A DNA stretch of 64,000 nt, taken from assembly GCF_030506325.1 (NCBI RefSeq), contig NZ_CP120683.1:1798001-1862000 (forward strand), in the 5' to 3' direction. The position numbers and the translations under genes are program-made. Origin of the DNA: Tunicatimonas pelagia. Lineage in GTDB: Bacteria > Bacteroidota > Bacteroidia > Cytophagales > Cyclobacteriaceae. Shown one piece after another: positions 9,052-17,750 of the stretch (the stretch's first letter is position 1; each line of letters starts with the position of its first letter). The notes beneath the pieces were generated by a model, which searched no databases, was not told the origin of the DNA, and was given only the letters and a program-made list of their open reading frames with translations.

Positions 9052-10029
9052 ATGAACAAATATATAAGACACGCCCGATGGGCCCTCATCGTGTGGGTAT
9101 TCTTTGCTTGTAGCGAGGATGAAGAGGTAGCCGAGGTACCCCAGGCCGCAATAGATGCCGCCCTTCCGGCAGCAGTACCCCCCACCGGCTTTACGAGTCA
9201 GGTGGCCCAGGTAAACGGCATTGACCTGCATTATGTCACTGGTGGGCAGGGCGACCCCTTATTGCTCATTCATGGCTGGCCTCAAAGCTGGTACGAATGG
9301 CACCGCGTGATGCCGACCTTAGGCCAACAATATACGCTCATTGTACCGGACTTAAGAGGCATCGGAGGATCGGATAATGCCCTTCTGCCGGATGGATACA
9401 GTAAAAAACTACTGGCCGAAGACTTACACGCGCTGGTTCAGCAGTTAGGCTATACCAGCGTCAAAATCATTGGTCATGACATCGGCCTGATGGTGGGTTA
9501 TGCCTATGCTTCGGAATACCCGGAAGAGGTAGAAAAGATGGTGCTGATGGATGCACCGCTTCCGGGCATAGAACCATTCTGGACCGGATTGCTGCAAGAC
9601 CCCCGATCCTGGCACTTTGGATTCTATGCTGACGGAGATGCTGCCGTGGACATTATCGGTAGCGACATCCGGAGTTATCTGATCGAATTCTACCAAAAAT
9701 TTGCCTTTCAGCAGGATGCCTTTTCAGAAGAAGAAATTGACGAGTTTGCCCGCGTTTATTCTCAGCCGGGGGCGCTTCGTAGCAGCCTGGATTGGTACAA
9801 GGGAGCCTACCGCTTTGACATTGAGGATAACCAATTATACAGCCAAACCAAACTTCAAATGCCTATTCTGGCGCTGGGGGGCGAGTATTCCGGAAGCTAT
9901 GTACTGCCTATGATTCAGAGCGTGGCGGACAATGTAAGTGGAGGCATCATCGCCAATAGCGGGCATTGGATCGTAGAAGAGCAGCCCCAGGCCTTCTTGG
10001 ACCAGGTAATTCCATTTTTGGCTGAGTAG
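9052..10029 (+). CDS. Alpha/beta hydrolase lipoprotein (epoxide hydrolase/haloalkane dehalogenase-like)
   Basis: 325 aa from the ATG at 9052, chosen over a longer frame because it exposes a lipoprotein signal (RHARWALIVWVFFACSED, lipid-modified Cys). Catalytic features are the oxyanion HGWPQSWYEW, the nucleophile elbow GHDIG with Asp nucleophile, and a late His in NSGHWIVEEQP. An Asp rather than Ser nucleophile places it with soluble epoxide hydrolases and fluoroacetate/haloalkane dehalogenases rather than esterases. It would sit on a periplasmic membrane face. Together with the preceding SnoaL-like gene and the exported isomerase after it, it could open epoxides or dehalogenate substrates outside the cytoplasm. 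Confidence 0.87.
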   Translation: MNKYIRHARWALIVWVFFACSEDEEVAEVPQAAIDAALPAAVPPTGFTSQVAQVNGIDLHYVTGGQGDPLLLIHGWPQSWYEWHRVMPTLGQQYTLIVPDLRGIGGSDNALLPDGYSKKLLAEDLHALVQQLGYTSVKIIGHDIGLMVGYAYASEYPEEVEKMVLMDAPLPGIEPFWTGLLQDPRSWHFGFYADGDAAVDIIGSDIRSYLIEFYQKFAFQQDAFSEEEIDEFARVYSQPGALRSSLDWYKGAYRFDIEDNQLYSQTKLQMPILALGGEYSGSYVLPMIQSVADNVSGGIIANSGHWIVEEQPQAFLDQVIPFLAE

Positions 10030-10055
10030 CCGATGAAATCAATTAACCTTAAGAA

Positions 10056-10997
10056 ATGAGAAAGTACCGTATGGAGATCTTGGCCACCTTTTTTGCGATC
10101 ATCAGCCCCCTTTTTATGAATAGTGCTATGAGTCAGAATTTGAAAAAGACAGCAAATGACGAAGGCTATTTGCTTTGGGCAGCCAACGTCAGAAGTAAAT
10201 CTTTTGAGGAAAGGCTGGAAGCAGCCCGAGCGGGTGGGTACACTCAGATGAGTGTGTTTCCGATTGATATTCAGCACTGGGAGGCCCAGGGGAAAACCAT
10301 TGACGAACTTAAAAGAATGTGCGAAGCAGCCGGGGTAAAAATTACGGTGCTCGATCCGTTCACCCGGTGGCTGCCCCGTTGGCAAGTGCCCCCGGAAATG
10401 AGCCGGTCCGACGCTGATTTTGTTCGTTTTGATGAAGACGAGTTCTTCCGGATAGCCCGGGAGCTGGAAGTGGAAAGCATGACAATCATTGAGACCTTTG
10501 GCACGAAATACTCCCTTCACGAGCTGGTAGCTCACGCCAGTGTGGTGGCAGATAAGGCCCGGGATGCAGGAATAAAAGTGCACATAGAATTTATGCCGTT
10601 TTCCGGTATTCCCGATCTGGAAACTGCCTGGCAAATAGTACAGCAGGCCAATCGTGACAATCTGGGAATTGTCTTGGATACCTGGCACTACTACCGGGGT
10701 AACGTGAACGATAGTCTGCTAGCCGCTATTCCGGGTGATAAAATTTTCCGGGTGCAAGTGGCTGATGCTACCCAGGAGCTTCAGGGAGGAGACTTGTTCA
10801 CCGATCTCATGCACTATCGTATGTTACCTGGAAAGGGTGATTTTCCGCTCATTGAAAGCTTAAGCATCCTGAAAAAGACCGGGGGCTTGACTTCCGTAGG
10901 TCCCGAGCTTTTCTCGGATAAAATGGATATGCTACCCGCAAAGGAAGTCGGTAAACGAACCGCTCGTGAGTTGCGACAACTAATGGATTCGTTGTAA
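10056..10997 (+). CDS. Exported sugar phosphate isomerase/epimerase-like TIM barrel
   Basis: 313 aa. Residues 1-27 (MRKYRMEILATFFAIISPLF...SAMSQ) look like a Sec signal peptide. The rest is an AP-endonuclease-2/xylose-isomerase-like TIM barrel, with metal ligands expected at IIETFG, HIEFMPF, VLDTWHY and VGPELFS. Members isomerise or epimerise keto-sugars and inositol derivatives. Export of this fold is less usual, but the paralogue-like gene at 57952-58830 is also exported. It follows the hydrolase by 26 bp. Substrate unknown. Confidence 0.8.
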   Translation: MRKYRMEILATFFAIISPLFMNSAMSQNLKKTANDEGYLLWAANVRSKSFEERLEAARAGGYTQMSVFPIDIQHWEAQGKTIDELKRMCEAAGVKITVLDPFTRWLPRWQVPPEMSRSDADFVRFDEDEFFRIARELEVESMTIIETFGTKYSLHELVAHASVVADKARDAGIKVHIEFMPFSGIPDLETAWQIVQQANRDNLGIVLDTWHYYRGNVNDSLLAAIPGDKIFRVQVADATQELQGGDLFTDLMHYRMLPGKGDFPLIESLSILKKTGGLTSVGPELFSDKMDMLPAKEVGKRTARELRQLMDSL

Positions 10998-11097
10998 TAT
11001 ACGCTATTTCCTTTCCAAGTTTTGCCGTGGATTGAGCAAAATGTGAGTCATCAACCCATACCGTTTATTCAGAAAACTATCAATAAAGTTCAACCCC

Positions 11098-11313
11098 ATG
11101 ACCTATTCTATTCACATCAAAACTTCGCTACCGTTTACCAGCCACGAAGAGAAGCAAGCTTGGCTGGCCCGTATGGAAGCCATTGGTGACAAGTACCATG
11201 GCATCGTGGCCATCACCACGAGCGTACCGCCGGATAAGAACGCTACATCTTTGGGTGATGAAAGTACTCGTGGCAGTATGAAAAACGATCATGACCGCAG
11301 AAACAACGAATAG
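11098..11313 (+). CDS. Small hypothetical protein (71 aa)
   Basis: An ATG-initiated frame in a run of co-directional genes, with no recognisable domain. The first half (MTYSIHIKTSLPFTSHEEKQAWL) reads like a beta strand plus amphipathic helix. The second half is hydrophilic and low in structure (NDHDRRNNE at the end). It has no signal peptide. It may be a real short gene or the front of a truncated one. The 100 bp before it and the 61 bp after it contain nothing recognisable. Confidence 0.4.
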   Translation: MTYSIHIKTSLPFTSHEEKQAWLARMEAIGDKYHGIVAITTSVPPDKNATSLGDESTRGSMKNDHDRRNNE

Positions 11314-11374
11314 CAAGCTTACCGATGCACGTTTTTCACCCAATAGATCTATCACCATCTAACCTTTAATTCCT

Positions 11375-12094
11375 ATGTCAAACAAACTATTCACGATCAC
11401 CCTGATCGGCATCAGTCTCGGGGGCTACGCCTGCACCGAGCCATCCCGTTCTGTCGAAACCCTATCCAATCAACCAGAAGCTGTTTCTTCTCAAGCAATG
11501 GTAGATACCACGCTAGGTCAATCGTACACCATAGAAGTTTGGTATACCGACCCGGCGGAGATCGACACGGTTCTGGCCGGTCTTCGCCCCCTTGCGAACC
11601 GCGATCTGGAAAGCCAGTTAGTACTGCGCGCCCGTGGCGATGAGCAGGTGGTACAGATCACCGACTGGGCCAGCGAATCGGCCGCCCGGACGTATACGGC
11701 GGACAAAGCTACCAACGAGCAGTACAAAATCCTTCGGTCCGAACTCATGAGCCACGCCGCCCGCGATTTTGAGCAGTTGGCCATTGATACCGGCAGTTCG
11801 GTGCAGTACTCCGAGTTTTTGATGAAACGTGCTTCCGCCCTGGATACGCTCTCCAACATTGCCCGGGCGATGACGACCGGTATGGCGCGGAGTGAACCCA
11901 CCCTGGACTTTATCATGACGCTCAACAGCACCGATAGCTCCACTATTTCGCTCTTTGGCCTGTGGAATACCGAAGCGGGCTTTGAGATATTCAGTGAGAA
12001 CAACACCTTCGGCGACCAACCTTACTGGGGGCCTTACGCCGAAAACGACCACCACATGTTTGATGTGGTGCGGGCCGAGTTTAACGGCCAGTAG
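11375..12094 (+). CDS. Lipoprotein with tandem dimeric alpha/beta-barrel (ABM-like) domains
   Basis: 239 aa. The signal peptide ends in a lipobox-like GGYACTEPS. The mature part reads as two repeats of about 95 residues resembling antibiotic-biosynthesis-monooxygenase/dimeric ferredoxin-like barrels: YTIEVWYTDPAEIDTVLAGL...QVVQITDWAS and a second copy ending in SLFGLWNTEAGFEIFSENN..FGDQPYWGPY. Such domains act as cofactor-free oxygenases or as binding scaffolds for aromatic compounds. It would be anchored in the periplasm. The assignment is by eye and moderate. Confidence 0.6.
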   Translation: MSNKLFTITLIGISLGGYACTEPSRSVETLSNQPEAVSSQAMVDTTLGQSYTIEVWYTDPAEIDTVLAGLRPLANRDLESQLVLRARGDEQVVQITDWASESAARTYTADKATNEQYKILRSELMSHAARDFEQLAIDTGSSVQYSEFLMKRASALDTLSNIARAMTTGMARSEPTLDFIMTLNSTDSSTISLFGLWNTEAGFEIFSENNTFGDQPYWGPYAENDHHMFDVVRAEFNGQ

Positions 12095-12161
12095 CGGTGC
12101 CCCTACGCCGACTACCCTATGCTCTTTTACATAATTTAGTAACTTTTAAAACCCCATAACT

Positions 12162-12980
12162 ATGGAAACCAGCACACTAGAAAAACCAACAAAAACCCTG
12201 GCCGAACTCACCTCGTTGCGGGGCAAAGTAGCCGTCATCACCGGCGGGGCCCAGGGAATCGGCTACGCCATTGCCCAACGCTTCGGAGAGGCGGGAGCGG
12301 AGATCGTGATCGGCGATATCAACCCGGAGGTGGGCGAACAGGCTGTTACCCGGCTGGCTGAGAAAGGCGTATCGGCTACGTTCACCCGGCTGGATGCCAC
12401 CCAGTACGAGTCGCAGCGCGAACTGGCCGAACACGCCACAGCCACCTACGGGCAAATCGATATCTGGGTGAACAACGCTGGCATCTACCGCTTCCAAACC
12501 CTCTCGGATACGACTCCCGAAAGCTGGCAGGAAATGCTTGATCTTGATCTGTCGGGTACTTTTTACGGAGCTAAAGTAGCAGCGGAATTCTTGCAGAAAA
12601 ACGGCGGCGGGGTCATCATTAACCTATCGTCTACCGCTGGTTTCTCGGGAAATGCAGCCACAGCCCACTATACCGCCGTCAAATTTGGGGTGCGGGGATT
12701 GACGGCAGCTCTGGGCAAAGAGCTATCCCGAAGCGGGATTCGGGTGATGGCCCTGGCCCCCGGTATGGTCAATACCCCGGGTACCCGGACTGAATCTTGG
12801 CAAAGTGCCTTTGAAAAATTCGCAGGCATGTCCATGGATGGCTTGGCCCAGGCGATGGTGCCGCTAGGAAGAAAAGCCGAGCCGGATGATATTGCCAAAG
12901 TCGCCCTCTTTTGTGCCACCGACCTGTCAGGTTACCTGACCGGACAAACGCTGCTGGTCGACGGCGGCATGTTAGCCTAA
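12162..12980 (+). CDS. Short-chain dehydrogenase/reductase (classical SDR)
   Basis: 272 aa. Cofactor loop TGGAQGIG, the structural NNAG, catalytic Ser in IINLSSTAGFSG and the Y-x-x-x-K pair in HYTAVKFG are all in place. Cytoplasmic. The C-terminal LTGQTLLVDGGMLA is typical of the 3-ketoacyl-reductase/glucose-dehydrogenase-like SDR group. It probably reduces a carbonyl or oxidises an alcohol with NAD(P)(H); the substrate is not predictable. A 70-bp palindrome follows its stop codon. Confidence 0.9.
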   Translation: METSTLEKPTKTLAELTSLRGKVAVITGGAQGIGYAIAQRFGEAGAEIVIGDINPEVGEQAVTRLAEKGVSATFTRLDATQYESQRELAEHATATYGQIDIWVNNAGIYRFQTLSDTTPESWQEMLDLDLSGTFYGAKVAAEFLQKNGGGVIINLSSTAGFSGNAATAHYTAVKFGVRGLTAALGKELSRSGIRVMALAPGMVNTPGTRTESWQSAFEKFAGMSMDGLAQAMVPLGRKAEPDDIAKVALFCATDLSGYLTGQTLLVDGGMLA

Positions 12981-12986
12981 TCATCA

Positions 12987-13056
12987 GACCTGTTTAGAAA
13001 AATTTTCCGACCGCATGCGCGCACGTGCGTGATACACAAAAATTTCTAATGAGGTC
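12987..13056. repeat. 70-bp imperfect intergenic palindrome
   Basis: The outer arms are GACCT..TTAGAAAAATTTT on the left and its near complement AAAAATTTCTAA..AGGTC on the right. The core is GC-rich and contains the perfect palindrome CGCACGTGCG. It fills most of the 108-bp gap between the SDR and the one-cluster ferredoxin. It has no T-tract directly after it, so it may be a palindromic unit or an mRNA-processing hairpin rather than a classical terminator. Confidence 0.5.
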
Positions 13057-13088
13057 TATCCTATTCGATTTCTAAAAACACTCGTAAC

Positions 13089-13340
13089 ATGGCACTCCAA
13101 AGGAAACCCAACTCAGGTACCCGCAAGTTACCGGGCGTAGATAAAAAGTACACGCACGGGGCGGTAACGGTACGCTGGCAATCGGCTCGCTGCATCCACG
13201 CGGGAGTTTGTGTCCGACGATTACCCGGCGTATTCAGACCGAAAGAGAAACCCTGGGTGCGGCTGGAAAATGCCAGCGCGCAGGAAGTAATTGACACGGT
13301 AGCCTTATGCCCTTCCCAAGCTTTGAGTACGGTCGTGTAG
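13089..13340 (+). CDS. Divergent single-cluster 4Fe-4S ferredoxin-like protein (Fer4_19 type)
   Basis: 83 aa. The segment AVTVRWQSARCIHAGVCVRRLPGVF followed by a late DTVALCPSQALS matches the Fer4_19 family of small iron-sulphur proteins, in which C-x5-C-x-n-CP cysteines hold one cluster. These are often found with, or fused to, CDGSH or acetyltransferase domains. It would be a small cytoplasmic electron carrier. Palindromic elements flank it on both sides (12987-13056 and 13341-13484), which may define it as a single-gene transcription unit. Confidence 0.8.
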   Translation: MALQRKPNSGTRKLPGVDKKYTHGAVTVRWQSARCIHAGVCVRRLPGVFRPKEKPWVRLENASAQEVIDTVALCPSQALSTVV

Positions 13341-13484
13341 TACTTCATCAAGTTTGATCTTAGAGGAGAACGGGTTGCGGTGAAACGGGTTGTAAGCTAC
13401 GTACAACTCGTAACCCGCAACTCATTCACCTGCAACCCGTAACCCGCTACCTATCAATTAACAACCCCTTAAATCAATGATACC
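13341..13484 (+). repeat. Palindromic intergenic element, copy A
   Basis: Begins directly after the ferredoxin stop codon. It carries the family leader TCAAGTTTGATCTTAGAGG (13348-13366), then imperfect inverted copies of GGGTTGC/GGGTTAC units (CGGGTTGCGGTGAAACGGGTTG against GCAACCCGTAACCCGC) that can fold into a hairpin of about 100 nt. An inner hairpin GTTGTA-N7-TACAAC lies near 13389-13407. The right end (CCCCTTAAATCAATGATACC) partly complements the leader. Copies B and C are at 38192 and 47853. Confidence 0.65.
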
Positions 13485-14462
13485 ATGAATTCAATCACCA
13501 CGATCAATCCGGTTAACGTACCCGGTCTTAGCGTCCCTGACTTCTCGGCGCGGGATGCTGAGGCTCAATTTACCTTTTACGTACTGCTCAAAATCCGTCC
13601 GGGAATATCCCAACGGCAGTTTGACGACTACTGGCGCGACGTGCACGGGCCGGTATGCGCCCGCCTGCCCGGTCAGTTTCAGTACTGGCAGTTCCACGTA
13701 ACCCAAGATCAGGGAGGACTATGGCCCCACCATCCGGGAGTCAAGATGCACACCAGCCCCGAAGAACAGTACGATGGTATTGCCGAACTCACCTTCTTAA
13801 CTGAACAGGCCCGCCATGACTGGTTCGAGGCGGCGGCAATTCTTATGTCGGATGAGCATAACATTTTCTCCAAGACCACCGGCTACGTGACTACCCAAGG
13901 CAATTCGCGTACCTGGATAGACCGCATTCCCGACGGAAGTCCTAACGGAGCGTCACCCGTTACCAAGCTGCACGTGTTGCTGCGAAAGGCCGATCGCATC
14001 AGCATTAAAGGACTTCATACCTTCCTGACCGAACAGTGGGCACCTCAAATAGCTCGAAGTCCATCGGTTAGCAAGCTGCGGTTGCATTTGCTGGAAGAAC
14101 ATGATAACTCCGAGAACTTACCCCCGGCCCCAGGAGTATCCCATCGGGAGTTCATCGTGGATCAGTACCAGGCAGCGATAGAAATTGCCTGGCCCGACCG
14201 CCTGGCGATGGAACGCTTCTTTGCGTCCGCCGAGTATCAAGAGGTTTCCGCCGAGCTGGAGCACTTTGTCGGAAAACTAGTCGCGTTCCGGGAACGAACT
14301 GCTAACACTTTCGTCTACCGTGGACAAATGACCCTGGCTGGAAAGCGTGGGTCTTCCGTAGCCCAATTAATCACTGAGCTAGGGGCGGTCAACCAACTGG
14401 AAGAACCCCTGGAAAAGCTGGTATTGTACCATCAATTGCCCGCTGCACTACAGCAAGCCTAA
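13485..14462 (+). CDS. Tandem EthD-domain protein
   Basis: 325 aa. Residues about 28-125 (FTFYVLLKIRPGISQRQFDDYWRDVHGP) match the EthD opening, and a second related module spans about 160-280 (KLHVLLRKADRISIKGLHTFLTEQWAP). EthD proteins are dimeric alpha/beta barrels first found in an ethyl-tert-butyl-ether cytochrome P450 cluster; some act as cofactor-free enzymes on aromatic or polyketide substrates. It is cytoplasmic. It heads a tight group with pirin (19 bp later) and an MFS pump. Catalytic role unknown. Confidence 0.82.
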   Translation: MNSITTINPVNVPGLSVPDFSARDAEAQFTFYVLLKIRPGISQRQFDDYWRDVHGPVCARLPGQFQYWQFHVTQDQGGLWPHHPGVKMHTSPEEQYDGIAELTFLTEQARHDWFEAAAILMSDEHNIFSKTTGYVTTQGNSRTWIDRIPDGSPNGASPVTKLHVLLRKADRISIKGLHTFLTEQWAPQIARSPSVSKLRLHLLEEHDNSENLPPAPGVSHREFIVDQYQAAIEIAWPDRLAMERFFASAEYQEVSAELEHFVGKLVAFRERTANTFVYRGQMTLAGKRGSSVAQLITELGAVNQLEEPLEKLVLYHQLPAALQQA

Positions 14463-14481
14463 CTGTTAACGTAAGTACCCT

Positions 14482-15321
14482 ATGAAAAGCATAAAACGCA
14501 TCGTACCCCATCAGTTTACCCAGAATGCACCAGGCTTCCGGACGATCAACATCTTCCACGGCGAGTACGCCATTGAACCGTTTTTGGTGTTTACCGATTA
14601 CCACATGAGCCGACCGATCTTCGGTCCGCACCCCCACGCCGGGGTCTCGGTGATGACCTACATGCACCCGGACAGCGAGGGTTCGTTTCGCAATCGGGAC
14701 AGCCACGGAGATGGCAGCATCATTGAACCAGGGGGCGTACACGTGACGCAGGCGGGCATCGGCATTCAGCACGATGAAGTACCGGAGCATACCGGCACCG
14801 ACTGCCACGGCTTTCAGATCTGGATCAACCACGCCGACCAAGACCGGCTGGTGCCACCCCGGGCCTTTCATGCCAAGGCGCATGAAATACCGGAAGTGAT
14901 CAAAGGATCGGTCCGGGTTCGGGTCATTCAGGGTAGCTATCAGGGGCATACCGCGCCCTTCACCCTGGTAACCCCGATTACCTTGCTGGATACTACTTTA
15001 GCCCCCAGAACGTCGCTAACCCTGCCCGGCGAAGAGATGACGTTTCTCTACGTCACCTCCGGAAAAGGATGGGTTGCCGGGCGTGAGATTAATGCACATG
15101 ACATAGTCTTGTTTGAAAAAGAAGGAGATGCCGTGGAGGTGCAGGCCACGCAGGATAACGGTATTAGTTTCATGTTTGCTTCCGGCGTGCCCCACCGGGA
15201 GCCCATCGTGTACGGCGGGCCCTACGTGATGACGACCGCCCGACAGTTGGAAGATACCCAAAAGCGTTTTGCCCGAGGTGAGATGGGCACGTTAGCTCCC
15301 CTAAAAGCCGAAACAGTATGA
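14482..15321 (+). CDS. Pirin-family bicupin
   Basis: 279 aa. The N-terminal cupin shows the pirin metal site, GPHPHAGVSVMTYM and later GIQHDEVPEHTGTDCHGFQIW, giving three His and one Glu. The C-terminal cupin (TFLYVTSGKGWVAGREI) lacks most ligands, as usual. Bacterial pirins such as YhhW have quercetin-2,3-dioxygenase activity, and others bind redox regulators. The stop codon overlaps the MFS start (ATGA at 15318-15321), so pirin and pump are translationally coupled. A role in quinone or flavonoid detoxification and export is an inference from this pairing. Confidence 0.9.
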   Translation: MKSIKRIVPHQFTQNAPGFRTINIFHGEYAIEPFLVFTDYHMSRPIFGPHPHAGVSVMTYMHPDSEGSFRNRDSHGDGSIIEPGGVHVTQAGIGIQHDEVPEHTGTDCHGFQIWINHADQDRLVPPRAFHAKAHEIPEVIKGSVRVRVIQGSYQGHTAPFTLVTPITLLDTTLAPRTSLTLPGEEMTFLYVTSGKGWVAGREINAHDIVLFEKEGDAVEVQATQDNGISFMFASGVPHREPIVYGGPYVMTTARQLEDTQKRFARGEMGTLAPLKAETV

Positions 15322-16526
15322 GCACCTCCGTAGCCACTTCCACCCGGGCTTGGTCCACCAAACTGACCTTGTTGCTCGCCAGCACCCTGACGGTTATGTC
15401 GGGGGCTACCATCTCGCCCTCGCTGCCGCAGATCCGCGACGTGTTTGCCGCCACGCCCAATGCTGAGATGCTCAGTCGGTTGGTATTGACCATTCCGGCT
15501 TTGTTTATTGCCGGGTGCGCCCCCGTAGCGGGGTACATCGTAGATCGTTTCGGACGGAAATCCTTGCTACTGGGTAGCTTAGCGTTATATGCGGTTGCTG
15601 GTTCGTCCGGCCTATACCTGGACAGTCTGACGGCTATTCTGGTGGGACGCGCGTTGCTGGGAGTCGCCGTAGCGGGAGTGATGACCACGGTTGTCACGCT
15701 CATTGGCGACTATTTTGAGGGCGAAGGGCGGACGAGCTTTATGGGCTTACAAGCCGCCTTTATGGGGCTGGGCGGGGTATTGTTTATCAGTGGGGGTGGC
15801 TACCTGGCCGATATCGGCTGGCGCTGGCCCTTTGCCATCTACTTTTTTTCATTGCTCGTAGTCCCGCTCACCATCGCCTACCTGCCCGAACCGGCACCAA
15901 CCGAAAAACCCAACCCGACGACAGGTTCGGCACCGACCGACCGTTTTTCACCAACGACTATTGCTTTGTTGTTCGTGGTAGTGATCGTGAATATGATTAT
16001 GTTCTACATGGTGCCCGTGCAGATGCCCTTCTTTCTGAGCGAAACCATTCAAGTGAACAATACCCGGGCGGGAGTGGCCATTTCGCTGATGACTTTTTCC
16101 AGCGCGGTGACATCATTGTTTTACCGACGTATCAAGGCTCGGTTCGGGTTTTATACGATCTACGCCCTCGTATTTTCTTTCATGGCCCTCGGTTACGGAC
16201 TCATTGCCCAGAGTACTACCTACACGCTGGTGGTGGTAGCCTTACTGCTGGCCGGAGTAGGCTCGGGCTTGTTCTTGCCCAACGTAAATTTGCAGGTCAT
16301 GGCCCTGGCCCCGCCCCGCCTTCGGGGTAGGCTGGTCAGTGGGGTAACCAGTGCGATGTTTCTAGGGCAGTTTCTCTCACCGCTAGCTGTGGCACCACTG
16401 GTGCAAAATTTCACTCTGGGGGATACGTTTGGTCTGGCTGCCGGGGGGCTATTGGCGATGGCACTCGGCTTTCTGGTAGTGGTATTGTTCGAAAGAAATT
16501 CGTCCAAAGTACCATCCACTGATTAA
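15318..16526 (+). CDS. Major facilitator superfamily drug/metabolite exporter
   Basis: 402 aa with about twelve hydrophobic segments. The motif-A region after TM2 reads GYIVDRFGRKSLL, and GRALLGVAVAGVMTTVVTLIGDYF matches the TM4 region of drug:H+ antiporters. It probably exports small toxic organics by proton antiport across the inner membrane. It is coupled to pirin by an ATGA overlap. The EthD-pirin-MFS trio likely forms one operon. Substrate not predictable. Confidence 0.87.
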   Translation: MSTSVATSTRAWSTKLTLLLASTLTVMSGATISPSLPQIRDVFAATPNAEMLSRLVLTIPALFIAGCAPVAGYIVDRFGRKSLLLGSLALYAVAGSSGLYLDSLTAILVGRALLGVAVAGVMTTVVTLIGDYFEGEGRTSFMGLQAAFMGLGGVLFISGGGYLADIGWRWPFAIYFFSLLVVPLTIAYLPEPAPTEKPNPTTGSAPTDRFSPTTIALLFVVVIVNMIMFYMVPVQMPFFLSETIQVNNTRAGVAISLMTFSSAVTSLFYRRIKARFGFYTIYALVFSFMALGYGLIAQSTTYTLVVVALLLAGVGSGLFLPNVNLQVMALAPPRLRGRLVSGVTSAMFLGQFLSPLAVAPLVQNFTLGDTFGLAAGGLLAMALGFLVVVLFERNSSKVPSTD

Positions 16527-16578
16527 AGCATCGCTTCCGAGCATACCGGACACTTTTACCAAAAAATTATTCAACCCT

Positions 16579-17535
16579 ATGATCGTAAGACGAAACCTTG
16601 ACCCTAAAGTCATTCTGTTCTACTCCTGGAAAGACCTGCTCTACTACCTACTGCTGGCCGTAGCGGTGTACACTATTGACCGCTACGTAGCTGCAATTGA
16701 TTTCCATTTGCCCTTTACAATCGTGACCATCATCAGTACGGCACTGGCCATCTTTCTGGGCTTCAACAACAACCAGGCCTACGACCGCTGGTGGGAAGCC
16801 CGCAAGATTTGGGGACTGATGGTGAATTATAGCCGCGCCTGGGCCCGCCAAGCCTCTACTTTCCTGATTACTGAAAGTGACGCAGAACAAGAAGAGCTCA
16901 GGGTGCTCAAGCAACGCATGATCTACCGGCATGCGGCTTTTGTCCACGCCCTGCGGGTGTTCTTGCGAAAACGGCACGACTACGACGCTACCCGGCCCGA
17001 GTACATGCAGCCCGAAAACGAGTACGCCGATTGTAAACACCTGATGGAAGAGAAAGAATTTAAAATCTTTTGCGCCAAAGACAATCCGCCCAACTTTTTG
17101 AATCAGTTGCAGGGCGAAGACTTGCAGCGGGCCTTTCGCCGGGGCTGGATCAGCGACTTTCGCTACGTGCAGATGGACCAGACGCTGGTGGAGTTTAACA
17201 ATATTCAGGGCCGTAGTGAACGGATTAAGAATACACCTATGCCTCGGCCCTACACGTACTTTTCTCGAGTGTTTGTGTCTGTCCACGCCACCTTACTGCC
17301 CTTTGCCTTTGTGCAAGAACTGGGCTGGATGATGATTCCGGTATCATTTATCGTCTCGTTTGTATTTCGAACCCTGGATATGATTGGAGAGCGCACCCAA
17401 GACCCGTTTGATAACAAAATTGACGATACGCCGATGACTTCGCTCAGTGTAACGATTGAGCGAAATGTGAAGGAGCAGTGGGGCGAGCAGCACTTACCCG
17501 AAAAGCCTCTGGTACAAGAAGGGATTGTTTTTTAA
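16579..17535 (+). CDS. Bestrophin-family anion channel
   Basis: 318 aa. The N-terminal MIVRRNLDPKVILFYSWKDL and the hallmark LGFNNNQAYDRWWEARKIWGLMVNYSR match bacterial bestrophin homologues. Four membrane helices are expected, two near residues 20-70 and two near 230-265. Bacterial members form pentameric ion channels (anion or cation). It stands 52 bp after the MFS gene and ends the rightward run. The 215 bp after it, up to the convergent activator gene, contain no recognisable feature. Confidence 0.88.
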   Translation: MIVRRNLDPKVILFYSWKDLLYYLLLAVAVYTIDRYVAAIDFHLPFTIVTIISTALAIFLGFNNNQAYDRWWEARKIWGLMVNYSRAWARQASTFLITESDAEQEELRVLKQRMIYRHAAFVHALRVFLRKRHDYDATRPEYMQPENEYADCKHLMEEKEFKIFCAKDNPPNFLNQLQGEDLQRAFRRGWISDFRYVQMDQTLVEFNNIQGRSERIKNTPMPRPYTYFSRVFVSVHATLLPFAFVQELGWMMIPVSFIVSFVFRTLDMIGERTQDPFDNKIDDTPMTSLSVTIERNVKEQWGEQHLPEKPLVQEGIVF

Positions 17536-17750
17536 ATCTTGTACACGTTTGCTATTGTGAATTGGCTTTGCTGTAGTGCACCAATAAACACTCATTTTAC
17601 AGTACAGTTGAGCAGTAGCATAGTAAGCACAAGTTAAGGTGCCTATTGATAGCACTGTCAAACAAAACTGGTGTAAGCATTTTACATAGACAACACGAAC
17701 AAAAGCTTTCTTTTCGCAAAGTGGGATCGTAGCCTCGCTGGTTTTACCCC

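Noticed and set aside
9915-10688. 257-codon frame on the minus strand
   Set aside because: It lies opposite the TIM-barrel isomerase, whose signal peptide and motifs are clear; the antisense product has no domain.
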